From: Chloroflexota bacterium
Lineage (GTDB): Bacteria > Chloroflexota > Dehalococcoidia > SM23-28-2 > JACOUE01
Direction of reading: 5' to 3'
Assembly (NCBI GenBank): GCA_016178045.1
Contig: JACOUE010000029.1
Location: 1 to 33,798 of the forward strand
DNA length: 33,798 nt
Under the pieces are notes generated by a model that was given only the letters and a program-made list of their open reading frames with translations, ran no database searches and was not told the DNA's origin. Position numbers and translations under genes: made by a program. Positions 23,544 to 31,897 of the stretch are shown one piece after another. The stretch's first letter is position 1, and each line of letters begins with the position of its first letter.

Positions 23544-24152
23544 ATGTCCGAGCTCCAGGAGCTGTACCGACGCGTCTCTGTCTGCTCGGACTGTGACCTC
23601 TGCCAGAAGCGCACCCACGCCGTCCCCGGCGAAGGCCCCGAGAACGCCGAGGTCATGTTCATCGGCGAGGCGCCGGGGTTCTACGAGGACCAGCAGGCCC
23701 GTCCCTTCGTGGGACCGGCGGGGAGGTTCCTGGACGAGCTCATCGCCTCAACGGGGCTGCGGCGCGAGCAGGTCTACATCACCAACGTCGTCAAGTGCCG
23801 CCCGCCCGAGAACCGCGACCCCTTGCCCTCGGAGATCGAATCTTGCCGCAATTACCTCCAGCGCCAGATCGAGCTGATAAAGCCTAAAGTGATCGTTACT
23901 CTGGGACGCTACTCCCTCGCCTGGTTCTTCCCCAAGGACTCCATCGGCAAGGTCCACGGGCAGATCAGGGTCAAGGACGGCCTGTGCGTCCTGCCCATGT
24001 ACCACCCGGCGGCCGCCCTCCACGCCGCCAGCATGCGACAGGTGATCCAGGAGGACTTCCAGAAATTACCAGACGTGCTGGCCAAGGCCAGCCAGGCACC
24101 TGCTCAGACGGAACCCCGGGAGCCCGTCGCCGAGCAGATGCGCCTGTTCTAG
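23544..24152 (+). CDS. udg: Type IV (family 4) uracil-DNA glycosylase
   Basis: This 202-residue iron-sulfur glycosylase removes uracil from DNA to start base excision repair. The [4Fe-4S] ligands are visible as CSDC (14 and 17) and the two later cysteines in NVVKCRPPENRDPLPSEIESC. Active-site segments are MFIGEAPGFYEDQQARPFVGPAG and the C-terminal MYHPAAAL. A longer frame from GTG 23520 overlaps the promoter and is rejected. The family is typical of thermophiles and of GC-rich bacteria. RNase J follows after 6 nt. Confidence 0.93.
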   Translation: MSELQELYRRVSVCSDCDLCQKRTHAVPGEGPENAEVMFIGEAPGFYEDQQARPFVGPAGRFLDELIASTGLRREQVYITNVVKCRPPENRDPLPSEIESCRNYLQRQIELIKPKVIVTLGRYSLAWFFPKDSIGKVHGQIRVKDGLCVLPMYHPAAALHAASMRQVIQEDFQKLPDVLAKASQAPAQTEPREPVAEQMRLF

Positions 24153-24158
24153 CGCCCC

Positions 24159-25808
24159 ATGCCCGAAAAGCTCCGCGTCGTCCCCCTCGGCGGTCTCGGC
24201 GAGATCGGCAAGAACATGATGGTGCTGGAGCTCGCCAACGACCTCATCGTCATCGACGCCGGCCTCATGTTCCCCGAGGAGGAGATGCTGGGCGTCGACC
24301 TGGTGATCCCCGACGTCTCCTACATCGTCGAGCGGCGCCACAAGCTGAGGGGAATCGTCATCACCCACGGGCACGAGGACCACACGGGGGCGCTCCCCTA
24401 CGTGCTGAGCCAGCTGCGGGCCCCCATCTACTGCACCCGCCTCACCCGCGGCCTCATCGCCGTCAAGCTGGAGGAGCACGGCCTCCTGAACGACGCCGAC
24501 CTCCGCGTCGTGCAGGCGGGGGAGAAACTCAAGCTGGGCCAGTTCGGCGTCGAGTTTGTGCGGATGACCCATAGCATCCCGGACTCGGCGGGCCTCGCCA
24601 TCTCGACGCCCGTGGGTACGGTCTTTCACACCGGCGACTTCAAGCTGGACCACACGCCGGTCACCGGCCAGCCCAGCGACCTATCCCGCATCGCCGAACT
24701 GGGCAAGCAGGGCGTCCTCCTCCTCATGTCCGACTCCACCTACGCCGAGGTGCCCGGCTACACCCCGTCCGAGCGCACCGTCTCCGAGGCGCTGGACCGC
24801 ATCATGGCCGACGCCCCCGGCCGTATAATCATCGCCACCTTCGCCTCACTCATCTCCCGCATCCAGCAGGTGCTCGACGCCGCCGCCAAGCACGACCGCC
24901 GCGTCTTCGTGACCGGCCGCAGCATGCTGGACAACGCGGAGATGGCCCTGGAGCAGGGCTACCTCTCCACCACAGAGGACATCCTGGCCCCCCTGGAGAA
25001 GATGAAGAAGGTCCCGCCGGAGCGGCTGGCCATCCTTACCACCGGCGCTCAGGGCGAGCCCATGTCCGCCCTGGTGCGGATGGCCAACCGCGACCACCGC
25101 CACATCGAGATCCAGCCCGGCGACACGGTGCTGCTCTCCTCCTCCGCCATCCCCGGCAACGAAATGCTCATCAACCGCACCATCGATAACCTCTACCGGC
25201 TTGGGGCCCAGGTCCTCTACAGCCGCATCGCCAACGTCCACGTCAGGGGACACGCCGCCCAGGAAGAGCTGAAGCTGATCCTCAACCTCACTAAGCCACG
25301 ATTCTTCGTGCCGCTCCACGGCGAGTACCGCCACCTGGTCATGCACGGCGAGATCGCCAAGGCCATGGGCGTGGCCGAGGAGAACGTCTTCGTGCTGGAG
25401 GACGGCGAAATGCTGGAACTGGACGGGCGCCGGGCCGAGGTGGTGGGTCGAGCCGGGGCCGACTTCGTCTACGTGGACGGCCTGGCGGTGGGCGTCGACC
25501 GAGTGGTGCTGCGCGACCGCCGCCACCTGGCCAGCGACGGCATTCTGGTGATTATCCTCACGCTGGACAAGCACACGGGTAAACCTATCGGCCGGCCCGA
25601 CGTTGTATCTAGGGGATTTATCGAAGCGGAGATGTCGGACAGCCTCATGCAAAGAGCCGGTGATGTCGTCCTGGATGCCCTCGGCGGCGCCGAGCATGTC
25701 TCGGCCCGGGGCGACGCCAATACCCGGATCCATGAGTCGCTCGGCCGCTTCCTTTACGACGAGACCGGCCGACGGCCCATGATCCTTCCCCTGACCGTCG
25801 AGGTGTAG
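24159..25808 (+). CDS. rnj: Ribonuclease J
   Basis: The 549-residue metallo-beta-lactamase/beta-CASP nuclease combines 5'-3' exonuclease and endonuclease activity in mRNA decay and rRNA maturation. Seen are VVPLGGLGEIGKNMMV, the zinc motif ITHGHEDHTGAL (around residues 68-79), FHTGDFKLDHTPV, LLMSDSTYAE, the beta-CASP segment ATFASLISRIQQVLDAA and the late VPLHGEYRHL and HVRGHAAQEEL histidines. The C-terminal domain has normal length. No Shine-Dalgarno sequence is visible; coupling to udg is likely. Confidence 0.96.
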   Translation: MPEKLRVVPLGGLGEIGKNMMVLELANDLIVIDAGLMFPEEEMLGVDLVIPDVSYIVERRHKLRGIVITHGHEDHTGALPYVLSQLRAPIYCTRLTRGLIAVKLEEHGLLNDADLRVVQAGEKLKLGQFGVEFVRMTHSIPDSAGLAISTPVGTVFHTGDFKLDHTPVTGQPSDLSRIAELGKQGVLLLMSDSTYAEVPGYTPSERTVSEALDRIMADAPGRIIIATFASLISRIQQVLDAAAKHDRRVFVTGRSMLDNAEMALEQGYLSTTEDILAPLEKMKKVPPERLAILTTGAQGEPMSALVRMANRDHRHIEIQPGDTVLLSSSAIPGNEMLINRTIDNLYRLGAQVLYSRIANVHVRGHAAQEELKLILNLTKPRFFVPLHGEYRHLVMHGEIAKAMGVAEENVFVLEDGEMLELDGRRAEVVGRAGADFVYVDGLAVGVDRVVLRDRRHLASDGILVIILTLDKHTGKPIGRPDVVSRGFIEAEMSDSLMQRAGDVVLDALGGAEHVSARGDANTRIHESLGRFLYDETGRRPMILPLTVEV

Positions 25809-25816
25809 CTCCCCTT

Positions 25817-28216
25817 ATGGCCCTGCGGACCACAAGGACCCGCCGACCCAGAAGCCGGCGAGGCAACCTCAGCTATCTCGCCCGCCGGTCGCTGAGCCAG
25901 CGCGCTCGCCGCTCCGGTCTGGGCGGCCCGGGGCCCTCGCTGGAGATCCAGCCCGTCTGGTTCCTCTTGGGGGCCATCGCCATCTTCGCCATCAGCCTCC
26001 CCTGGCTCGGCCCCCTTCTGGTCGAGGGCCTCGAGGACCTGCTCCGGATCTTCGGGCTGGGGCTGCCTCTGACCGTCGCCGTCGCCGGCGTCGACGTATG
26101 GCTGGCCTGGAAGCGTCCCGTCGTGCTGACCCGCACCTTCTTCCGCATCTGGGGCGGGCTGCACCTGCTGGTCATCACCGCTTTCGGCATCCTGGGCTTC
26201 ATGCGTCCCGGCTGGGGCCTGGGCGACGCCTCCTTCGCAGAGGCCACCGCGGGCGGCGCCTTCGGGCACCTGTTCGCCGGCAACCCGCTGGGCATCCTGC
26301 TCTGGCTCGGCGCTAGCTCAACGGGCGCGGGGCTGTTGTGGCCGCGGGGCGCGCGGCTGGCCGGCCTCGGCCTGCTCGCCGGGCTCCGGGCCCTGGCCGC
26401 GATGGACCTGCCGGCCAGGGCCTGGGAAGGGCTCAAGACTTTCTTCACGACCCTGGTCCCGCAGAAGGAGCCGGACGAGGAGCGGGTCCTTGACGATACC
26501 ACCTACGTGCCGAAATGGGACGAAGAGTGGCAGGAGACTCCCCAGCCGGCCGTGACTATCACCCATGAGGGCGAACCCTCCGAAGAGGGAGAGGACGCCG
26601 CTGAGCCCGTCGTGGTCACTTCGGAGCCGGAGGAGAAGCCGCCCGTGTTCCAGCGGTCTCTACCCATGGGGCGTCCCGCCGGCCACGGCTGGGAGCTGCC
26701 CCCGGTCGACCTGCTGAATGAGGTCGCGGACGAGGAGATCCGCCCCCTGGACAACGAGGCCCGCGCCCAGCTCATCGTCGATACGCTCAAGAGCTTCGGC
26801 GTGGACGCGCGGGTAGTCTCCATCAACCAGGGGCCGGCCGTGACCCAGTTCGGCGTCGAACCGGGCTGGGAGGTCAAGACGCGCACCGTCATGGAGCGCG
26901 ACGAGCGCAGCCGCCCGGTCTACGACAAGGACGGTAAGCCCCGCTACAAGACGGAGATCGTCTCCAGGACAAGGGTGCGCGTCAGCCAGATCACCTCCCT
27001 GGCCAACGACCTTTCGCTGGCCCTGGCCGCTCCCAGCATCCGCATCGAGGCGCCGGTGCCGGGCAAGCCGATAGTGGGGATCGAGGTGCCGAACACGTTT
27101 ACCTCCCTGGTGACCCTGCGCAGCGTCATTGAGAGCACCGCCTTCCAGCGTCTGTCCGCCCGCTCCCGTCTCGCTATCGGCCTGGGCAAAGGCGTCTCCG
27201 GCGAGCCGGCCGCCGCCGACCTGGCCAAGATGCCCCACCTGCTCATCGCCGGGGCCACCGGGAGCGGGAAGAGCGTCTGCATCAACTCTGTCATCGGCTG
27301 CATCCTCATGCACAACACGCCGGAGGACATACGCTTCATCCTTATCGACCCCAAGCGCGTCGAGCTGGCGAACCTGGCGAGCATTCCCCACCTGGCCTTC
27401 TCCCGCGTCGTCACCGACGTCGACGACGTGGTGGGCACCCTCCAGGCGGTGCTGCACGAGATGGAGAGCCGCTACCGCAAGTTCGCCGCCCTGGGCGTGC
27501 GCAACGTCGAGGCGTACAACCGCAGCCCCAAGGCGCCGATGAAGCTGCAGTACTGGGTGGTCATCATCGACGAGCTGGCCGACCTGATGATGGCCGCGCC
27601 GTACCAGGTGGAGAAACAGATCTGCCGATTGGCCCAGCTGGCTCGCGCTACCGGCATCCACCTCATCATCGCCACCCAGCGGCCCTCCGTGGACGTGGTG
27701 ACCGGCCTGATCAAGGCCAACTTCCCCACGCGCATCGCCTTCGCCGTCAGCTCCCAGGTCGACTCCCGCACGATCATCGACGGGGCCGGCGCCGAGAAGC
27801 TGCTCGGCCGCGGCGACATGCTCTTCATGCCCACCGACGCCTCTAAGCCCAAGCGGCTCCAGGGCTGCTTCGTCTCCGACGCCGAGCTCGACCGTATCGT
27901 CGCCTGGTGGACGGACGAGCGCTTCCGCCACCTCAAGCCCGACGCCATGGACCACCTGCTCCAGGAAGCGAAAACCGAGGACGAAGAGGCCGAGGGCGAA
28001 GAGGAGGACCCGCTGTTCGAAGCGGCGAAGGAGCTCGCCCTCCAGCACAACCGCATCTCCACCTCGCTCCTCCAGCGGCGCCTGCACGTCGGCTACCCAC
28101 GGGCGGCCCGCCTCGTCGACCTGCTGGAGGAGGAGGGGATCGTGGGCCCGTCGGAAGGCGGCGGCGCGTCGCGGCGGGTGCTCATCGACCAGGACGAGCT
28201 GGACACGTTCGAATAG
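25817..28216 (+). CDS. ftsK: DNA translocase FtsK/SpoIIIE
   Basis: The 799-residue protein pumps chromosomal DNA at the division septum. The N-terminus has a basic start and about four membrane segments (about 50-210), then an acidic linker (about 215-290). The motor follows, with Walker A IAGATGSGKSVCINSVI (around residue 480), the FILIDPKRVEL segment, Walker B VVIIDELADLMM and RATGIHLIIATQRPSVDVVTG. The C-terminal gamma winged helix (about 735-795; ISTSLLQRRLHVGYPRAARLVDLLE) should read KOPS-type polar sequences. It is the last gene of the operon with udg and rnj. Confidence 0.96.
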   Translation: MALRTTRTRRPRSRRGNLSYLARRSLSQRARRSGLGGPGPSLEIQPVWFLLGAIAIFAISLPWLGPLLVEGLEDLLRIFGLGLPLTVAVAGVDVWLAWKRPVVLTRTFFRIWGGLHLLVITAFGILGFMRPGWGLGDASFAEATAGGAFGHLFAGNPLGILLWLGASSTGAGLLWPRGARLAGLGLLAGLRALAAMDLPARAWEGLKTFFTTLVPQKEPDEERVLDDTTYVPKWDEEWQETPQPAVTITHEGEPSEEGEDAAEPVVVTSEPEEKPPVFQRSLPMGRPAGHGWELPPVDLLNEVADEEIRPLDNEARAQLIVDTLKSFGVDARVVSINQGPAVTQFGVEPGWEVKTRTVMERDERSRPVYDKDGKPRYKTEIVSRTRVRVSQITSLANDLSLALAAPSIRIEAPVPGKPIVGIEVPNTFTSLVTLRSVIESTAFQRLSARSRLAIGLGKGVSGEPAAADLAKMPHLLIAGATGSGKSVCINSVIGCILMHNTPEDIRFILIDPKRVELANLASIPHLAFSRVVTDVDDVVGTLQAVLHEMESRYRKFAALGVRNVEAYNRSPKAPMKLQYWVVIIDELADLMMAAPYQVEKQICRLAQLARATGIHLIIATQRPSVDVVTGLIKANFPTRIAFAVSSQVDSRTIIDGAGAEKLLGRGDMLFMPTDASKPKRLQGCFVSDAELDRIVAWWTDERFRHLKPDAMDHLLQEAKTEDEEAEGEEEDPLFEAAKELALQHNRISTSLLQRRLHVGYPRAARLVDLLEEEGIVGPSEGGGASRRVLIDQDELDTFE

Positions 28217-28272
28217 TCCGGCGCGCCTCCGCTTAACTGAACTTTGTTTCCGAATTCACGAATCGTTCCTCC

Positions 28273-28301
28273 TTGACATCCTTCGGGCGACGTGTTATAG
28301 C
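28273..28301 (+). promoter_or_regulatory. Strong promoter of the structured RNA
   Basis: A consensus TTGACA (28273-28278), a 17-bp spacer and TATAGC (28296-28301) form one of the best promoters of the window. The predicted start is near 28308. No protein gene lies downstream on this strand before the terminator at 28538. Confidence 0.7.
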
Positions 28302-28306
28302 TTAAG

Positions 28307-28567
28307 CAAGCTGAAAGACTGGAGGTGATGACCGCTGACTAGGCTGCACGCCCTGTTCGCGGTTCTCCAGGTGGATCTCGTAAGCTCCCCGTAGGAGCAC
28401 CTGCGGGGAGAATCCAAAACCGGTTCCCGGCTCGGCAGGTAGGACCGAACACCCCGATAAATCGGGGCGGTCAATCGCGCGGGTAAACCGCCGAAGCAAA
28501 ATAGAGCTGGGTCCGGGACAGAGGTGAGAACACCGAACAGGCCCCCGGAAACGGGGGCCTGCCTCTT
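28307..28567 (+). ncRNA. Unidentified, highly structured standalone RNA (~260 nt)
   Basis: Between ftsK and the convergent uvrB, this segment has its own promoter and terminator and folds into a chain of helices: CTGGAG/CTCCAG with inner ACCGC/GCGGT (28319-28370), an 11-bp hairpin with one G-U pair (28385-28395 with 28400-28410, loop AGCA), GACCG/CGGTC enclosing CCCCGA/TCGGGG (28443-28472), a small GCGG/CCGC hairpin near 28480, and GGTG-AGAA-CACC (28523-28534). It lacks the marks of tmRNA, SRP RNA, RNase P RNA and the common riboswitches. A GGAGGTGATG near the 5' end opens only onto a four-codon frame (M-T-A-D-stop) and lies in the first stem. Function unknown. Confidence 0.65.
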
Positions 28568-28568
28568 T
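28538..28568 (+). terminator. Intrinsic terminator of the structured RNA
   Basis: CAGGCCCCCG (28538-28547), a GAAA tetraloop and CGGGGGCCTG (28552-28561) form a perfect 10-bp GC-rich stem followed by CCTCTTT. It sits 6 nt from the end of the convergent uvrB gene and may also limit uvrB transcripts, though the T-run on that side is poor. Confidence 0.85.
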
Positions 28569-28573
28569 AGACG

Positions 28574-30628
28574 CTACCGGCGTCGGCCGTCACCGCGGCG
28601 CATAGCCGAGATCGTCTTCAGCCCCTCTTCGTCGCCCACAAGCTCGCGGCGCAGCTCGATGACGCGGTCCCGCACGAGGGCGGCCTTCTCGAACTCCAGG
28701 TTGCGGGCCGCCTCCTTCATCTGCTTCTCCAGGTCCTTGATCAGGCGGGCGATCTCGTCCTTGGGGATGGCGCCGACCGTGTAGGTAGGCCGCTCCTCCG
28801 CCACCTGACGGACGCGATCGGTGATGTCGCGGATCGTCTTGTGGATGCCCTCCGGGGTGATGCCCCGCTCCTCGTTGTACTCCGTCTGGATGCGGCGGCG
28901 GCGCTCGGTCTCCTCGATCGCCCTCCGCATCGAGTCGGTCATCACGTCCGCGTACATGATGACCTTGCCGTTGACGTGGCGGGCCGCCCGCCCCATGGTC
29001 TGGATGAGCGACCACTCCGAGCGCAGGTAGCCCTCCTTGTCGGCGTCCAGGATGGCGACGAGGCTGACCTCCGGCAGGTCCAGGCCCTCCCGCAGCAGGT
29101 TGATGCCGACGACCACATCGTAGACGCCGAGACGGAGGTCGCGCAGGATCTCCACCCGCTCCAGCGTCTGGATCTCCGAGTGGAGGTAGTGGGTCTTGAC
29201 CCCCATCTCCGCCAGGTAGTCGGCAAGGTCTTCGGCCATCTTCTTGGTGAGGGTGGTGACCAGGGCGCGTTCGCCCCGCTCCACCCGCACTCGGATCTCG
29301 TCGATGAGGTCGTCGATCTGGCCCTTGGTCGGGCGCACCTCCACCTCTGGGTCGACCAGGCCCGTGGGGCGGATGATCTGCTCCACCACCTGCTCACTGT
29401 GCTCGTACTCCCAGGGACCGGGCGTGGCCGAGACATAGACCACCTGGCTGAGGTGCGAGAGGAACTCCTGGAAGTTGAGGGGCCGGTTGTCCAGCGCCGA
29501 CGGCAGCCGGAAGCCGAAGTCCACCAGCGTCTGCTTGCGGGAGATGTCGCCGTGGTACATGCCGCGGATCTGGGGGATCGCCATGTGCGACTCGTCGATG
29601 AACATGAGCAAGTCGTCCGGGAAGTAGTCGAGCAGCGTCCAGGGCTGGGAGCCGCAGGAGTGGGCCAGGCCGTTGCCGGCCAGGTGGCGGCGGGCCAGGT
29701 GGCAGGCGTAGTTCTCGATCCCCGAGCAGTAGCCCTGCTCGCGCAGGCACTCGATGTCGTAGCGGGTGCGCTCCAGGAGCCGCTGCGCCTCCAGCAGCTT
29801 CTCTTCTCCCCGCAGCCAGGCGACCCGCTCTTCCAGCTCCGCCTCGATGTCCTGGATGGCCAGCTCCAGCTTGTCCTCCGACGTCACGAAGTGCTTGGCG
29901 GGGTAGATGTCGACGGCGTCCATCTCCCCCAGCACCTCACCGGTCAGGGGGTCGAGCTGGAGGATGCGCTCCACCTCGTCGCCCCAGAAGTCGACGCGGA
30001 TGGCCAGATCCTCGTAGGCGGGGACGATGGTGAGGCTGTCGCCGCGGAGGCGGAAGCGGCCGCGGAGCAGGGTCTGGTCGTTGCGCTCGTACTGCATGTC
30101 GACGAGCTTGCGCAGGGCGCGCTGGCGGTTCGTCGTTTCGCCCTTGTGGAAGCGCAGGACGAACTGGTAGTACTCGGACGGCTCGCCCAGGCCGTAGATG
30201 CAGGACACGGAGGCGACGATGACGACGTCGCGCCGCTCGAAGAGGGCGCGGGTGGCGGCGTGGCGCAGCTTGTCGATCTCCTCGTTGATGTCGGCGTCCT
30301 TGGCGATGTAGGTGTCGGTGCGGGGGATGTACGCCTCCGGCTGGTAGTAGTCGTAGTAGCTGACGAAGTACTCGACGGCGTTGTCGGGGAGGAACTCGCG
30401 GAACTCGGAGTAGAGCTGGGCGGCGAGCGTCTTGTTGGGGGAGATGACGAGCGCGGGCCGGCCATGCCGGGCGATGACGTTGGCCATGGTGAACGTCTTG
30501 CCGGAGCCGGTGACGCCCAGCAGCGTCTGGTGCTTGTAGCCGTGCTCCAGCCCCTCGGCCAGCTTGTCGACGGCGCGGGGCTGGTCGCCGGTCATCTCGT
30601 AGTCGGCGACGAGGCGGAAGTCAGTCAT
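28574..30628 (-). CDS. uvrB: Excinuclease ABC subunit B
   Basis: UvrB verifies and loads damage in nucleotide excision repair. The 684-residue protein has Walker [18 protein letters not shown] (around residue 42), the damage-probing hairpin [40 protein letters not shown], the helicase motifs in the second half ([34 protein letters not shown]) and the C-terminal UVR domain [20 protein letters not shown]. The frame is open to 30871, but the extra part overlaps the TolB-like gene on the same strand; ATG 30628 gives the family length. A TACAAT lies 11 nt before it. Confidence 0.97.
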   Translation of the reverse strand: MTDFRLVADYEMTGDQPRAVDKLAEGLEHGYKHQTLLGVTGSGKTFTMANVIARHGRPALVISPNKTLAAQLYSEFREFLPDNAVEYFVSYYDYYQPEAYIPRTDTYIAKDADINEEIDKLRHAATRALFERRDVVIVASVSCIYGLGEPSEYYQFVLRFHKGETTNRQRALRKLVDMQYERNDQTLLRGRFRLRGDSLTIVPAYEDLAIRVDFWGDEVERILQLDPLTGEVLGEMDAVDIYPAKHFVTSEDKLELAIQDIEAELEERVAWLRGEEKLLEAQRLLERTRYDIECLREQGYCSGIENYACHLARRHLAGNGLAHSCGSQPWTLLDYFPDDLLMFIDESHMAIPQIRGMYHGDISRKQTLVDFGFRLPSALDNRPLNFQEFLSHLSQVVYVSATPGPWEYEHSEQVVEQIIRPTGLVDPEVEVRPTKGQIDDLIDEIRVRVERGERALVTTLTKKMAEDLADYLAEMGVKTHYLHSEIQTLERVEILRDLRLGVYDVVVGINLLREGLDLPEVSLVAILDADKEGYLRSEWSLIQTMGRAARHVNGKVIMYADVMTDSMRRAIEETERRRRIQTEYNEERGITPEGIHKTIRDITDRVRQVAEERPTYTVGAIPKDEIARLIKDLEKQMKEAARNLEFEKAALVRDRVIELRRELVGDEEGLKTISAMRRGDGRRR

Positions 30629-30639
30629 GGCTACTGGAT

Positions 30640-30645
30640 ATTGTA
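30640..30645 (-). promoter_or_regulatory. -10 box (TACAAT) of uvrB
   Basis: TACAAT on the minus strand lies 11 bases ahead of the uvrB ATG, predicting a leader of about 5 nt without a Shine-Dalgarno sequence. The -35 region is weak. No LexA-type box was recognised. Confidence 0.45.
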
Positions 30646-30672
30646 CAGGGTCAGGGGTAAGCGGCGTCAGAG

Positions 30673-31746
30673 TTACGTCCGCCGGCGCGCGCCCCAGAAG
30701 AGCGCGGCTGCCGCAACCGTAGCGCCGAGGACGCCGGCAAGCAGCAGCGCCGGTCGCGATGGGCTGCCTGCGGGCGGCCCGCCACCGCGGGGCAGTCCAC
30801 TCAAGAGGGCGGAGGGAACGGTAGGCGATGGCGTCGCCACCGGGGAGGGCGTGGCGGTAGGCGCGGGGCAATCGGGCGGAGAGGAAGCAGGCGTCGAGGC
30901 CGTCTGCCAGTCGGGGCGGATGTCGTGAGCGGGGTCATCGGTGAGGCGGACGGCGCAGGTTCCGTCGGCGCGCATGACGAAGATGTCTCGCGCGTTGCCG
31001 TCCCGAATGCTGGTGAAAGCTATGAACTTGCCGTCTGGAGACCAGGAGGGCCACTCATCGGCAGCGGGGTGGTTGGTGAGGTTGACGGGGTTGCCGCCAC
31101 CGGCATCGACGACGAATATGTCCCCGGGCTCGCCGATACTACCCCCGGTATAAGCGATCTTCCTGCCGTCGGGCGACCACGACGGGGCGAGGCCGGCGGC
31201 GGGCCCATCATCTGTCAGCTGGGTCAGGTTGCTTCCCTCGGCGTCCACGACGAACAGGTCGCCGCCGCCAAAAGCAATGCGTTTGCCGTCGGGGGACCAG
31301 GCGGGGCCCTGCTCAAGCGCCGTAGGGGAGAGGACAACAAGGGTGAGGCCGGTGCCGTCCACACCTAATGTGTAGATACCGGACTCGCCAGATTTGAACC
31401 TCTCGAAAGCGAGCTTTGTGCCGTCCGGAGACCAGGCGGGCGAAACCTCTTCAACCGGGCTGTTCGTCAGGTTGATCGGATTGGTGCCGTCGGCATCCAT
31501 GAGATAGATATCGCCCTTATGGTGGAAGGCGATACGCGTCCCGTCCGGGGACCACGCGGCGTCTTCGCCTATGTCGGTCAGCCTCGTGAGGTTCCCGCCG
31601 TCCGGGTCCATCGTAAACAGCCCGCCGAACTTGTCGAAGACGATCTTGCCGTTGGCACCGGGGAAGGTGGCATGGCCGGCCGACGGCGTGATTAGGCCAG
31701 AAGCCGCGACCAGGGCCAGCACAGAGCACAAGAGCCAGGTTCGCAT
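30673..31746 (-). CDS. Exported TolB-like (PD40) beta-propeller protein, copy 1
   Basis: The 357-residue protein has a Sec signal peptide ([18 protein letters not shown], cleavage near GHA), then six to seven PD40/TolB-type blades, each with a WSPDG(T/K)xIAF core followed by I(F/Y)VMDADGxNxxNLT. After about residue 290 a [11 protein letters not shown] linker leads to LPRGGGPP, a hydrophobic segment ([18 protein letters not shown]) and the basic end WGARRRT, which resembles a cell-wall sorting or C-terminal anchoring signal. Its function is unknown; surface binding or scaffold roles are likely. It shares blocks of identical DNA with the next gene upstream. Confidence 0.85.
   Translation of the reverse strand: MRTWLLCSVLALVAASGLITPSAGHATFPGANGKIVFDKFGGLFTMDPDGGNLTRLTDIGEDAAWSPDGTRIAFHHKGDIYLMDADGTNPINLTNSPVEEVSPAWSPDGTKLAFERFKSGESGIYTLGVDGTGLTLVVLSPTALEQGPAWSPDGKRIAFGGGDLFVVDAEGSNLTQLTDDGPAAGLAPSWSPDGRKIAYTGGSIGEPGDIFVVDAGGGNPVNLTNHPAADEWPSWSPDGKFIAFTSIRDGNARDIFVMRADGTCAVRLTDDPAHDIRPDWQTASTPASSPPDCPAPTATPSPVATPSPTVPSALLSGLPRGGGPPAGSPSRPALLLAGVLGATVAAAALFWGARRRT
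30802..30876. repeat. 75-bp direct repeat, copy 1 (TolB-like C-terminal linker)
   Basis: This 75-bp stretch is identical to 32027-32101. It encodes the [10 protein letters not shown] linker and the residues just before the LPRGG motif of the two TolB-like proteins. Confidence 0.9.
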
Positions 31747-31822
31747 GAGCAGTTGTAATATCTCCCGCGCGTTCGTTCACCTTCATAACGGCGGCCGGGG
31801 AGAAAAGTTCCGCAGAAAGCGG
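31690..31822. repeat. 133-bp direct repeat, copy 1 (TolB-like 5' end and upstream region)
   Basis: This 133-bp stretch is identical to 32954-33086. It covers the signal-peptide codons of the downstream TolB-like gene and about 76 bp of non-coding DNA before its start, including a TATTAC just ahead of the ATG. The remaining gap to the next gene (31823-31897) holds nothing I recognise. Confidence 0.95.
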
Positions 31823-31897
31823 TGAGGGAGCCTGACGCGGAACGCCGCCTTCGTGCCCGCTCTAAGGCTGGCGCACCGCGCCCGTCCAGTCTGGGAG

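Noticed and set aside
28326-28342. Mini-ORF M-T-A-D-stop after GGAGG in the structured RNA
   Set aside because: The spacing between GGAGG and ATG is only 2 nt and the site is paired in the first helix; translation seems unlikely.
28307-28567. tmRNA, SRP RNA, 6S RNA or T-box identity for the structured RNA
   Set aside because: There is no tRNA-like ends/TPsiC arm, no SRP GGAAGG-type domain IV, no closing 5'/3' stem, and no T-box sequence or downstream same-strand gene.
30629-30871. N-terminal extension of uvrB
   Set aside because: It runs through the 3' end of the TolB-like gene; the same artificial product also appears opposite the second copy, as expected from the duplication.
28841-30928. 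695-codon open frame opposite uvrB
   Set aside because: It mirrors uvrB on the other strand and exists because GC-rich codons rarely give stops there; composition is His/Val/Gly-biased with no motif.
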